33,811 nt of DNA from assembly GCA_024276655.1 (NCBI GenBank), contig JAJRWU010000183.1, forward strand, positions 1-33,811. Direction: 5' to 3'. The first letter of the stretch is position 1; every line of letters starts with the position of its first letter. A model generated the notes under the pieces. It searched no databases, had not been told where the DNA came from, and saw nothing but the letters and a program-made list of their open reading frames with translations. The DNA is from Planctomycetota bacterium (GTDB taxonomy: Bacteria; Planctomycetota; Planctomycetia; Pirellulales; Pirellulaceae). Both the position numbers and the translations under genes were made by a program. This document shows, one piece after another, positions 13,499 to 23,987 of the stretch.

Positions 13499-14878
13499 CA
13501 ACAGTTCCGAGATCGGCGTGGGGTCGTCGAGCACGGCGCGGGGGATTCTCCGCAGGTCGAGAATGCGAAGGTGAGGATCGATTCCCAGGCATTTATACAC
13601 GGTGGCGTGAATGTTTTCGGGCCGCACGGGTCGGGTGGCCGGGCGTTCGCCCTTGCTGTTGGTCGAGCCGACGATTTGCCCGCCCTTGATGCCGCCGCCC
13701 GCCAAGAGGCAAAACATGGAATTGCCCCAATGATCGCGGCCCGGCGTTCCCTTGCTGAGCGGGGCGCCGCCGTTGCCGCCGTTGTTCATGCGCGGCGTGC
13801 GAGAAAACTCGCCGCAAAGCATCACCACGGTCGACTCCAACAAACCGCGTTGGTCGAGGTCGGTGAGCAGCGCCGATACCGCCGAATCAACCATCGGCAA
13901 ATACCTTTCCATGCCCGCTTGCAGATTCCAGTGATGATCCCAGCCGCCGAAGTGGACCGTCACGAACGACGACCCCGCCTCCACCAAGCGGCGGGCCAAC
14001 ATCGTGCTTTGGCCCCAACCATTGCGGCCGTAGGCGTCACGAATTTTGTCGTCTTCACGACTCACGTCAAACGCCAAGCGAGCCTTTTCACCAGAAACAA
14101 ATTCAAAGGCCTGTTGGTCGAAGCGGTCCATGGCGCTGAACGTTCCGCTGGAGTCGACGGCGCGCGTCATCTGATCAAGATGTTTGAGCAGATGTTTTCG
14201 GTCGTCTAAACGATCGATGGTCAGCCCTTTCGCCAAATTCAAATTCTGCACTTTGAAATTGGCGTTGTTAGGATCGCCGCCGGTTTGGAACGGGTCGCAC
14301 TGAACACCCAACAAGTTGCCGCCGAAATACCCAGGACGCAAGCCAATGCTCGACGCCACCGGCACGGAAACATACGGCGGAACTTCCGAGGGCAAGTGCC
14401 TACGTTGATGAGTGATGATCGCGCCCAGCGAGGGAAAACGCCCCGCATTGTTGGCGCCGCTGACGCCCATTGCCTTGGACGTCAGCATGCGATGACCGCC
14501 GGCGAAATGGTCGCCCGTATCGTGATGCAACGAACGCACGATCGAAAATTTGTCGGCCACCTGGGCTTGCTTGGGAAACAGTTCCGAGATTTCAATACCC
14601 GGCACGTTGGTGCGAATGGGTCGCCAGAGGCCGCGAAATTCGGCCGGCGAATCGGGCTTCATGTCGTAGGTGTCCATGTGCCCAGGACCGCCATCGAGCC
14701 ATAGCAAGATAACGGAGTGCTCTTTTTTTCCGCCGGTTCGCGCGGCGGCTTCCGCGCGGGCGGGCAGCATGCCGGAAAGCCCCGCGGCGGCCATTCCCGC
14801 CGCACCCAATTGGACGAAACTCCGCCGATTCATTCCATCGCAATACTTGCCTGCGCTGCCGGCGTCAATTCGGAACAT
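13496..14878 (-). CDS. DUF1501 family protein, Tat-exported (sulfatase-like fold)
   Basis: The 460-aa protein has a twin-arginine leader (MNRRSFVQLGAAGMAAAGLS) and the DUF1501 core: SVILLWLDGGPGHMDTYDMK near the mature N-terminus, FGGWDHHWN in the middle, GEFSRTPRMN, and RDHWGNSMFCLLAGGGIKGG. It ends TPISELL as usual in the family. DUF1501 proteins are abundant in planctomycetes, share the alkaline phosphatase/sulfatase superfamily fold, and are usually paired with DUF1549/DUF1553 cytochrome-like proteins; no partner is seen here. I chose ATG 14878 because the frame upstream to 14962 is not protein-like. The TAA stop coincides with the terminus of a MITE-like repeat. The substrate is unknown. 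Confidence 0.9.
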   Translation of the reverse strand: MFRIDAGSAGKYCDGMNRRSFVQLGAAGMAAAGLSGMLPARAEAAARTGGKKEHSVILLWLDGGPGHMDTYDMKPDSPAEFRGLWRPIRTNVPGIEISELFPKQAQVADKFSIVRSLHHDTGDHFAGGHRMLTSKAMGVSGANNAGRFPSLGAIITHQRRHLPSEVPPYVSVPVASSIGLRPGYFGGNLLGVQCDPFQTGGDPNNANFKVQNLNLAKGLTIDRLDDRKHLLKHLDQMTRAVDSSGTFSAMDRFDQQAFEFVSGEKARLAFDVSREDDKIRDAYGRNGWGQSTMLARRLVEAGSSFVTVHFGGWDHHWNLQAGMERYLPMVDSAVSALLTDLDQRGLLESTVVMLCGEFSRTPRMNNGGNGGAPLSKGTPGRDHWGNSMFCLLAGGGIKGGQIVGSTNSKGERPATRPVRPENIHATVYKCLGIDPHLRILDLRRIPRAVLDDPTPISELL

Positions 14879-15277
14879 CGGGAGGTCTCCGTTGGTGGGG
14901 CGTGAATCGAAAGGGTTCGAGTCAGAACGGACCCGCCGCATTTGTGTCGCCCTAAAAACCAAAACTCTGGCTGGGGCGGCGTTCTGGAGGGAGGAAGGCG
15001 GGCCAGACTATATCCATAATCGCACCCCCGTTTATACCGTTGGCCGATCGTCGAAGCAATCGAATTCCTGGTTCGCCAGACATCTGTTGCATTCCGGCAA
15101 CGCGTTTTGATCGACCGGTGGTGTTTTCGCCACGGGCGGGGCTTTCGATTCGCCTTTCGTGTTCGGTGTAACTACTTACTGTAAAACAACATGAGAGTTC
15201 CCAATGGGGAAATAGGGTGCGTCGGCGCGAGGCTTGCTTTCTATCGGAGTCAGATCCCACTCCGCGAGAAAAAACCC
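14879..15277. other. Divergent intergenic region
   Basis: This 399-bp gap lies between two divergently transcribed genes. It should carry both promoters; no reliable boxes, RNA gene or repeat were identified. Confidence 0.4.
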
Positions 15278-16204
15278 ATGAAAACAACGCACGCACCTAT
15301 CGAAACCAAACGCACAACCGCCATTTTTGGTTTTCAAGGTCGCTATTTAGCGAAATTCCTCTTGTTAGCCCTGCTGTTCGACGTGGCTCTGGCCAGTCGC
15401 TCCACGGCGGAAGAGGTGGCCGTCCGACTCAAAAGCGGCCGCTCGTTCACCGCCCAGATTTCGTCGCGCTCCAATCAGGCAATCCTCTGGCTGCGGTTCG
15501 GAAATCGTTCGACGATGATTCTGCGGCCGCTTTCGTGGTCGGCAATTACGAACGCGTCGGTCGATGGCCGCAAGGTTTCCCTGCCGGAGCTTCGCGAAAT
15601 CGCGGCTAATGTTGATGACGATTTAGCGCTGCAACGCCGCAGCCCAACACCCATGGCAACGCAGTACCGTGAGAACGACGATGCTACCTTGTCCGACAGC
15701 CAGAAAGCCCAACGTTGGCTGGGCATGGCGCCGCCGGTCAAGTCGGTTCAATTCGATACGCGTCTTGCTAATTGGGATGCCGACGTCGAATCCGATGGTC
15801 TGATCATGAACATTCAACCGCTCGACGCCAGCGGTCGTTTGGTCGACGCGCGTGGCGTTTTAACCGTGGAGCTTTTCGGGCCGCGAGAAGCATCATTTTC
15901 GGAGCAACCCGGCGCCGGAGGACTGCCGACGCTCAAACTCGAACGTTGGACGATTCGCCTGCAAGCCGAACAGCAAGACGAATTGGGGTATACCGTGCGT
16001 TTGCCTTTTCGCCGCAGCCACCCCGAATTTGATTCGCAGTTAGGATCGTATGGCTTGGTTCACGTTCGCCTTGCGGCGCCGGGCGGCGGTGTTTTTGAAG
16101 CCAGCCAAGACGGCGTTCGTCTGCGAGCCTTTGCTCCCACCCGCGATCGTTTGCAACTGCAAACCGGCCGTCGCTTTTTGGCCACCGAACGCACCGGAAG
16201 ATAA
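15278..16204 (+). CDS. Secreted planctomycete protein, function unknown
   Basis: The 308-aa precursor has a positively charged N-terminus and a hydrophobic stretch (AKFLLLALLFDVALASRSTA) typical of a signal peptide. The next ~60 residues (EEVAVRLKSGRSFTAQISSR onward) are reminiscent of a small beta domain. The C-terminal ~180 residues (DADVESDGLIMNIQPLDASG and later GLVHVRLAAPGGG) look all-beta and, from memory, recur in secreted proteins of Pirellulales. The frame is open from 15191, but the signal peptide supports ATG 15278. No catalytic motif was recognised. It is followed by a repeat-rich gap. Confidence 0.7.
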   Translation: MKTTHAPIETKRTTAIFGFQGRYLAKFLLLALLFDVALASRSTAEEVAVRLKSGRSFTAQISSRSNQAILWLRFGNRSTMILRPLSWSAITNASVDGRKVSLPELREIAANVDDDLALQRRSPTPMATQYRENDDATLSDSQKAQRWLGMAPPVKSVQFDTRLANWDADVESDGLIMNIQPLDASGRLVDARGVLTVELFGPREASFSEQPGAGGLPTLKLERWTIRLQAEQQDELGYTVRLPFRRSHPEFDSQLGSYGLVHVRLAAPGGGVFEASQDGVRLRAFAPTRDRLQLQTGRRFLATERTGR

Positions 16205-16273
16205 GATGGAAAGAAGAGGAGGAGAATTGTCAATTGTTATTGGACAATAGTAATTGGGCAGCGGAATGCCCCA

Positions 16274-16492
16274 TTAAGGCGAGTGGCAGATGGAAATTTA
16301 CCAGTCGCTCCCAGTATGACGGGCACTCCCGCCCGTCTGACAATTGGTAAGTTTTTATCTGCCGCTCGCCTAATACAAGCACGAAGCGCAAGCGAGTGAA
16401 TCAGCAAACGGTCATTCCCCCGCAGGCGGGGAACCAAAAAACTCACGGACTCCCGCTGCGTGCGGGTAAGTTAGTTTCCGCCGCTCGCCTAA
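16274..16492 (-). repeat. MITE-like repeat, copy B, with a nested insertion
   Basis: Relative to copies A, C and D this copy is inverted. It is longer because about 70 bp interrupts it after AAATTTACC. The insert ends in ATCTGCCGCTCGCC, another copy of the terminal repeat. The rest (TAATACAAGCACGAAGCGCA to CCGCCGCTCGCCTAA) is colinear with the other copies. Confidence 0.8.
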
Positions 16493-16809
16493 AATCATTG
16501 CAGAACCATTCAGGGCGCCCGTCCTTCTTCGTGTTCTCCGCATCTTCGCGCGCCCCTTTTTCTCACACGAAGGTGCGAAGAATTGGCCGTCCAAAATCGG
16601 TAACGGATTGCTCCGCGCAGGCGGCGGAAAAGCGACCGTTAATTCCCGGCCGATGCTAGGCTTCCCGCCTGCGCGGGAATGACGGTGCGCGAGGTTCCCG
16701 TGCATCTTGCGATTGAACGTTTATGGGTAATCCGGATGCGGGCCCTCCCCGCTTCGGCTACGATTGGAAGCCTGCGCCGACGCCAAAATCACACCAGGAC
16801 CAAATTCTT
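16493..16809. other. Repeat-rich gap before the DUF5703 gene
   Basis: No gene is supported. It contains another TTCCCGCCTGCGCGGGAA palindrome (about 16660-16678), the same small hairpin found inside the MITE-like repeats and at 20755-20823. Confidence 0.45.
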
Positions 16810-19449
16810 ATGCAGTCTTCCACCAGCCGTTTCCATTGGCTTCGCAGGTGGGTGTTTGTGCCAACCGCAGCCATGGCGGCCTTCGTTTGGCTCAGCCAGA
16901 TTACCTTGGTGCAGGCCGCGCCGCCGCGTAGCGAATCGCTCTTGCAGGTCGACTACCGCGCCGTGGTTTCACAGGCCGATCTTATTTACCTGCGTCCCGC
17001 GCCGGCGGCCGTGCAAGGCCAGCCGATTGGCAACGGAAAAATGGGAACCATGGTCTGGACCACGCCCGGCGGCGTCGAAATGCAGATCAATCGGAACGAT
17101 GTGTTTGCGGTCAACAAACATCACGCCGGCGGCGCCTTTGCCGGAGCGACCGACTATTGCGGCGCCTGCTGTCGGGTTTCAGTCGACGTCGGCGGCCAGC
17201 CATTTCGCGCCGGCCCTGCATTCTCGCAGCGGCTCTCTCTGTACGACGCCCAAAGCACCGTTGCCGGCGAGGAAGTTTCTGCACGATGTTTTGTCTCGGC
17301 CGATTCCGACGTACTCTCCCTGGAAATAGACGACCGTCGCGAGCAGCCGCAACCGCTGCGAATTACTGTTTCGATGTGGCGTCCGCCATTGGCCACAACC
17401 GGCGCGCATCGGGCGGAATACAGATTTTCGCTGGAGCAAGATCAAGTGCTGCTGGTGCGGAATTTTGACGAGCAAGATTATCACTCCGGCGCCGCAGTGG
17501 CCGTGCAGTTGGCGGGAGGCGGCGGGCGGGCGCAGCGCGTCGATGAGCGAACCTGCCTCATTACCGCGCCGGCATTGCGGGGCAAGAGAACGATTCACAT
17601 CGCCAGCGCGGCGTCTTGGTCGCGAGAGGAGAACATCGTCACGACCGCCAGCCGGCTTGCCCGGCAAGCAGCCGCGCGGTCGCACCACGACCTGCAAGTG
17701 GAACATGCGCGGTGGTGGTCGTCGTTTTGGTCGCGCACCTTTGTTGCTCTTTCAAGCGACGATGATGCAGACGGCGGCGTGGCTGATTTTGTCGGCCGGC
17801 TGCGAAATCTGCACCTCTACTACATGGCCAGTTCCTCGCGCGGGGCGCTGCCGCCGAAGTGGAACGGCTCGATCTTTTCCGTCGATGGCGACAAACGCAA
17901 CTGGGGCGCGCAGTTCTGGGTCTGGACCACCGAAGCGTCTTACTTCCCGCTCTACGCCGCCGATGCAATCGATCTGACCGATCCTTTTTTCAACATGTAT
18001 GTGAAACAGTTGCCCGACGCCCGACGCGCCAGCCAACAGCGTTGGGGCGCCAAAGGCGCATTTTTTCCCGAAACCACGCCCTTCGATGGCCCGCTGGTTC
18101 TGCCCGCCGAAGCAGGGCGGGAGTTTCGCGATTTTTTTCTACAGGCGACGCCCGACGCAGCCATCTCGGAGCTAACCGCCAAACTCAGCAAGTACGAATG
18201 CAGCTTGGCGGTGGTCGCCTCGCGCACCAACCCCGCAGGCGCCTACACCTGGATCAGCCACATGGCGTCGTCGGGCGCCGAACTGGCGGTGCAGGCGTGG
18301 TGGCGTTATCGCTACACCGGCGACGACCGTTGGCTGCGTTCGCATGCGTATCCACTGCTGCGCGGCGCAGCTGAATTTTATCGAACGATGCTCCGCACCG
18401 AGCCAGATGGACTCCGCCACATTTACGGAACCAACCAGCATGAAGCGTTCTGGGGCGTGAACGATGGGCAAGTCGATCTGGCGGCGATTCGCGGCGTGGC
18501 GCCGCTGGCAATTCGGGCCGCACAAATACTGGAGGTCGATCCTGAATTGCGCGGCCAGTGGCGGCAAATGCTCGAAGAGTTGGTTCCCTACACGCTCGGT
18601 TCCGATCCTGAATCGCGGGCGATTCTGGGCGGCGTGCTGGCGGAGGATCTTTGGTCGGTCGGACATTTGGGCAAGGTGAATGGAATCCATAATCATGCGG
18701 CGACGGCCTTGGGTTGGCCGGTGTTTCCCTTTGAAGATTGGACGCTCGAAACCAAAAACGCCAACACCGACCGCATCGTTCAGGCGATTGCCGACCTGGA
18801 GCCGGGCCGGCGCGATGTGCTCGCCGGCGCCCGATTGGCAACCGCCATTCGCACGCCGATTCTCGAAGCCCGTCTGGGACGCGGCGAACATCTTCCACAG
18901 ATTCTGGCCAGCTATTATCAAAAAGCTTTCGCGCCGCTACCGAACGGCTGGAGCGAATTCGAAGGGCCCACCGCCCATTCGATCGAACATCTGGGCTGCC
19001 TGAGCATGGCGTTGCAGGAAGCGCTGCTGCAAAGTGTTTCGGCGCGGCCGGGCGGCGTGGAAATCATCCGCCTTCTGCCGGCTTGGCCGAAGGAGTGGAA
19101 CGCCGATTTCCGCTTGCTTGCGCGAGGCGGGTTTTTGGTCGGCGGCGCCGTGCATGATGGCCGGTTGTCGTTTGTGGAAATAGAGTCGCGACGAGGCGAA
19201 GCCTGCCGCCTGCGAAACCCCTGGCGACAGCCCGTCCTGCTGGACGATGGCCAAAACACAAGGCTACTCAAGGGCGATCTTCTGCGTTTCCCCACGACCA
19301 CCGGCGGCCGATATCGACTGTTTCCCCAGAGCGGACCGCCTCCACGAGCGCGACGCATCGCCCCCGCCACAACGACGGCGCCGGCCACCTTGAAAATAAC
19401 GCTTCCCGGCGGCCAGTTGGTCGAAGCAACGCTCGGCATCGGGCGGTAA
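16810..19449 (+). CDS. Secreted DUF5703/GH95-like glycoside hydrolase
   Basis: This large protein (879 aa) has an N-terminal signal peptide (hydrophobic stretch FVPTAAMAAFVWLSQITLV, cleavage near VQAA-PP). An N-terminal beta domain of DUF5703 type follows: DYRAVVSQADLIYLRPAP, PIGNGKMGTMVWTTPGGVEM, QINRNDVF and a DYCGAC motif. The C-terminal ~550 residues look like an alpha/alpha barrel, with WGAQFWVWTTEASYFPLYAA, HMASSGAELAVQAWWRYRYT and GTNQHEAFWGVNDGQVDLA, as in GH95 alpha-L-fucosidases and relatives. It probably cleaves glycosidic bonds of algal or host polysaccharides outside the cytoplasm. ATG 16810 is chosen because the signal peptide starts there. The aldo/keto reductase gene follows 41 bp downstream on the same strand and may be co-transcribed. 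The exact substrate is not deducible. Confidence 0.82.
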   Translation: MQSSTSRFHWLRRWVFVPTAAMAAFVWLSQITLVQAAPPRSESLLQVDYRAVVSQADLIYLRPAPAAVQGQPIGNGKMGTMVWTTPGGVEMQINRNDVFAVNKHHAGGAFAGATDYCGACCRVSVDVGGQPFRAGPAFSQRLSLYDAQSTVAGEEVSARCFVSADSDVLSLEIDDRREQPQPLRITVSMWRPPLATTGAHRAEYRFSLEQDQVLLVRNFDEQDYHSGAAVAVQLAGGGGRAQRVDERTCLITAPALRGKRTIHIASAASWSREENIVTTASRLARQAAARSHHDLQVEHARWWSSFWSRTFVALSSDDDADGGVADFVGRLRNLHLYYMASSSRGALPPKWNGSIFSVDGDKRNWGAQFWVWTTEASYFPLYAADAIDLTDPFFNMYVKQLPDARRASQQRWGAKGAFFPETTPFDGPLVLPAEAGREFRDFFLQATPDAAISELTAKLSKYECSLAVVASRTNPAGAYTWISHMASSGAELAVQAWWRYRYTGDDRWLRSHAYPLLRGAAEFYRTMLRTEPDGLRHIYGTNQHEAFWGVNDGQVDLAAIRGVAPLAIRAAQILEVDPELRGQWRQMLEELVPYTLGSDPESRAILGGVLAEDLWSVGHLGKVNGIHNHAATALGWPVFPFEDWTLETKNANTDRIVQAIADLEPGRRDVLAGARLATAIRTPILEARLGRGEHLPQILASYYQKAFAPLPNGWSEFEGPTAHSIEHLGCLSMALQEALLQSVSARPGGVEIIRLLPAWPKEWNADFRLLARGGFLVGGAVHDGRLSFVEIESRRGEACRLRNPWRQPVLLDDGQNTRLLKGDLLRFPTTTGGRYRLFPQSGPPPRARRIAPATTTAPATLKITLPGGQLVEATLGIGR

Positions 19450-19490
19450 TTTCAAGGCGGGTGGAAATCACATGCGAGGGATAGCAGTCC

Positions 19491-20468
19491 ATGCAATATC
19501 GAACGTTGGGGAAAACGGGAATCCAGGCTCCCTTGGTGGCATTTGGCGCGGGGCCGGTTGCGGCGCTCATGACCACCGCCGGTGAGAACCGCTCGGTGGA
19601 AGTGGTTCGACGCGCGCTCGACGCCGGCATCGACTGGTTCGACACGGCCGCCACGTACGGCGGCGGGCAATCGGAACGCAGTTTGGGCGCCGCCTTGGGC
19701 GAACTCGGCGCGAGGAACGCCGTGCATCTGGCCACGAAAGTTCGCCTCACCGAAGCCGACTTGAATGATATCCCCACCGCCGTGAGGGAGTCGTTGCGAG
19801 GGAGCCTTGAACGGCTGGGCGTTTCTAAACTGACGTTGTTGCAATTGCACAATGCAATCACCAGACGCCGGGGCGACGAGCCGACGTCCGTCACGGCCGA
19901 CGATGTGCTGCGCAGCGGCGGCATTCTGCAAGCGATGCAGGCCATGCAGCAAGAGGGGTTGGTCGAACATCTTGGTCTGACCGGCCTTGGCCAGCCTGAG
20001 GCTTTGCGGGAGGTTATTGAACCTCGTCAATTCGCTACGTTGCAAACGCCGTACAACGTGTTGAATCCGTCCGCCGGAGAGGCCGTCGCCGAACACTTCG
20101 CCGAAGCGAATTATGGAAACCTGTTCGCCGCGTGCGAGCAAAATAATATGGGCGTGTTCGCCATTCGTGTTTTCGCCGGAGGCGCCTTGGCGGGCCAACC
20201 GCCGAGTACACACACGCACAAAACCCAATTCTTTCCGCTCGATCTTTTTGAGCGCGACCGGCGCCGCGGCGAGCAGCTATTATCCCGCTTGGCGCCAGAG
20301 GCAGACCTCAGGGAAATCGCGTTACGGTTCGCCTGGAGCCATCACGCCGTAACCTCCGCCATTGTGGGTTTCGGCGAACCTTCGCATATCGACGATGCCG
20401 TTGCCGCCGCGGAGGCGGGTCCGCTGCCGCCTGACGTATTGCAGCGGATTAGAACACGAGGCGGATGA
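19491..20468 (+). CDS. Aldo/keto reductase
   Basis: The 325-aa NAD(P)H-dependent oxidoreductase has an (alpha/beta)8 barrel. The catalytic tetrad is visible: D51 (DWFDTAATYGGG), Y56, K83 (LATKVRL) and H120 (LLQLHNAI). The N-terminal MQYRTLGKTGIQAPLVAFGA is a standard family start, and the cofactor-binding end SAIVGFGEPSHIDDAV is intact. Being directly downstream of the secreted DUF5703/GH95-like hydrolase, it may oxidise or reduce a released sugar such as an aldose; this is inferred from position. ATG 19491 has only a distant GAGGG. A hairpin terminator of the dispersed family follows the stop by 14 nt. Confidence 0.92.
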   Translation: MQYRTLGKTGIQAPLVAFGAGPVAALMTTAGENRSVEVVRRALDAGIDWFDTAATYGGGQSERSLGAALGELGARNAVHLATKVRLTEADLNDIPTAVRESLRGSLERLGVSKLTLLQLHNAITRRRGDEPTSVTADDVLRSGGILQAMQAMQQEGLVEHLGLTGLGQPEALREVIEPRQFATLQTPYNVLNPSAGEAVAEHFAEANYGNLFAACEQNNMGVFAIRVFAGGALAGQPPSTHTHKTQFFPLDLFERDRRRGEQLLSRLAPEADLREIALRFAWSHHAVTSAIVGFGEPSHIDDAVAAAEAGPLPPDVLQRIRTRGG

Positions 20469-20481
20469 GAATTTGCCGAGT

Positions 20482-20516
20482 TAAAAGCCCGACATTTTCA
20501 AAATGCCGGGCTTTTT
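20482..20516 (+). terminator. Terminator, copy 4 of the dispersed hairpin repeat
   Basis: AAAAGCCCGACATTTT / AAAATGCCGGGCTTTTT forms a stem with a single mismatch directly after the aldo/keto reductase gene. Confidence 0.85.
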
Positions 20517-20601
20517 GGCGACCGACGGCGCGGTCAAACGCGTGTGCAATGGCAATGGTGAGCATTCACAAGACGCGAAACGCAAGTCCGCGACAAAAAA
20601 A

Positions 20602-20714
20602 TTCACCACAGAGCACACCGAGACCACGAAGAAAAAGGAGCCCAAGCCTTCATGAATTGAAAACAGCGTTCGACGAATCAACCTCTGTGTGCTCTGTGCC
20701 CTCTGTGGTTAAAC
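20602..20714. repeat. Palindromic repeat with CACAGAG-type termini
   Basis: The ends TTCACCACAGAGCACACCGA (20602-) and CTCTGTGCCCTCTGTGGTTA (to about 20713) are imperfect inverted repeats about 30 nt long around a non-coding centre. This looks like a small non-autonomous element. Confidence 0.7.
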
Positions 20715-20754
20715 ACCGGCCGGAAAATAAGTGACGGGAATCCGACGCACCGTC

Positions 20755-20823
20755 GTTCCCGCGCACGCGGGAATCCAGACAGTTTGCTTGCTGCACTAGC
20801 TTCCCGCCAGCGCGGGAAGGACG
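20755..20823. repeat. Pair of TTCCCG...CGGGAA palindromes
   Basis: TTCCCGCGCACGCGGGAA and TTCCCGCCAGCGCGGGAA flank about 30 bp. The same palindrome type lies inside the MITE-like repeats and at 16660. Confidence 0.6.
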
Positions 20824-20884
20824 GAAGAAACGGAGGCGGCCACCAAAATGCCTGAAGAACCATCGTGGCTGACTCCGGTTCGAT

Positions 20885-23021
<2,137 letters not shown>

Positions 23022-23108
23022 GGACGCGCCGTCGGGTGAGAGGTTTGTGCGACGCCGACCGTTGCGGGAGCTCGGTTTTCTGGCGCGGGTTGCGGGTCGG
23101 CTGACGAA

Positions 23109-23687
23109 TCAAGCGTCGTCGACAGGCAGATTCTGGCCTTCGGCGACGCGGGTGTCTTGGTCTTGCAGGTCGGCGTCGGCGGGAGTAAGTTCCGCGGCGC
23201 CTAATGCGTCTTCCCTCTTGGGCGCCCGCTCGGTCGCACTTTCAGCAGACTCCCGGAGGGCAGGGTCCTTTTTCGTCGAGATCGTACTTTCGCCTGGGCC
23301 GACCGCCATGGTGTGTTCGCTCGGTTCGGCGTGGAAATCATCATCGACGGGAAGTTCCGTAATATCGCCAACTGGCTGCGCAGGGGTTTCCTGTTCCACC
23401 TCGACGGCTCGAAACGTAACGGTTCCAATCGTCAACAATTCGCCATGGGGCAATTTCGCCGACTTGATCGGCAGGTTGCCCACAAACGTACCATTCAGCG
23501 AGCCTAAATCTCGCACGTGCAGAACGCCATCGTGCAAATACAATTCGCAATGCAACCGACTCACCAGCGGATGCGCCAGCCGAATGTCGGCCTCTCGCCC
23601 GCGGCCTATGAGCGCGGGGAGACTATCCAGCACGGTCTCGTTTGCCTGAGCGTCGCCGCCGACAACAACGAGTTTGAAGTTTGCCAT
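23109..23687 (-). CDS. FHA-domain protein
   Basis: The 192-aa protein has a forkhead-associated domain in residues ~1-95 that binds phosphothreonine peptides. The hallmark residues are present: [24 protein letters not shown] and [10 protein letters not shown]. The C-terminal ~95 residues are acidic and low in complexity (proline, glutamate and alanine rich), probably a disordered tail. ATG 23687 is preferred over 23702 because AAGGTGA then lies at the right distance. No kinase lies nearby, so the partner is unknown. It is on the same strand as the DUF255 gene and 87 bp upstream of it; co-transcription is possible. Confidence 0.9.
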   Translation of the reverse strand: MANFKLVVVGGDAQANETVLDSLPALIGRGREADIRLAHPLVSRLHCELYLHDGVLHVRDLGSLNGTFVGNLPIKSAKLPHGELLTIGTVTFRAVEVEQETPAQPVGDITELPVDDDFHAEPSEHTMAVGPGESTISTKKDPALRESAESATERAPKREDALGAAELTPADADLQDQDTRVAEGQNLPVDDA

Positions 23688-23987
23688 CAGTTCACCTTGC
23701 ATGATGGGAGTAACGCATCAACCGTTGCTTGAAACGGCGGCTGAAACTCGCCAATTACGACAAAAAACGGGGCGGAGCGATGAAGGGATGATGAACAATT
23801 ATCGTAAATAAGAATGTAGCGGAGCGATGGGTATGGGATAAATAGCGCTCCAATATGCGCTGTAGTGTAGCTGAGATGGGGGGCCAACGCAATCCTTTGG
23901 AGAGCGGAAAGCCGCAACCGGCCACTGCAACGGCAGCGGGTGAAACGGAGGAAATGATGGGAATTGTCGTCTCTGGGGCAAGGAACG
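23688..23987. other. Gap between the FHA and PQQ-propeller genes
   Basis: These 300 bp are non-coding on both strands as far as I can tell. A short direct repeat (GCGGAGCGATG, about 23771 and 23819) is the only structure noticed. The FHA gene's promoter probably lies here. Confidence 0.4.
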
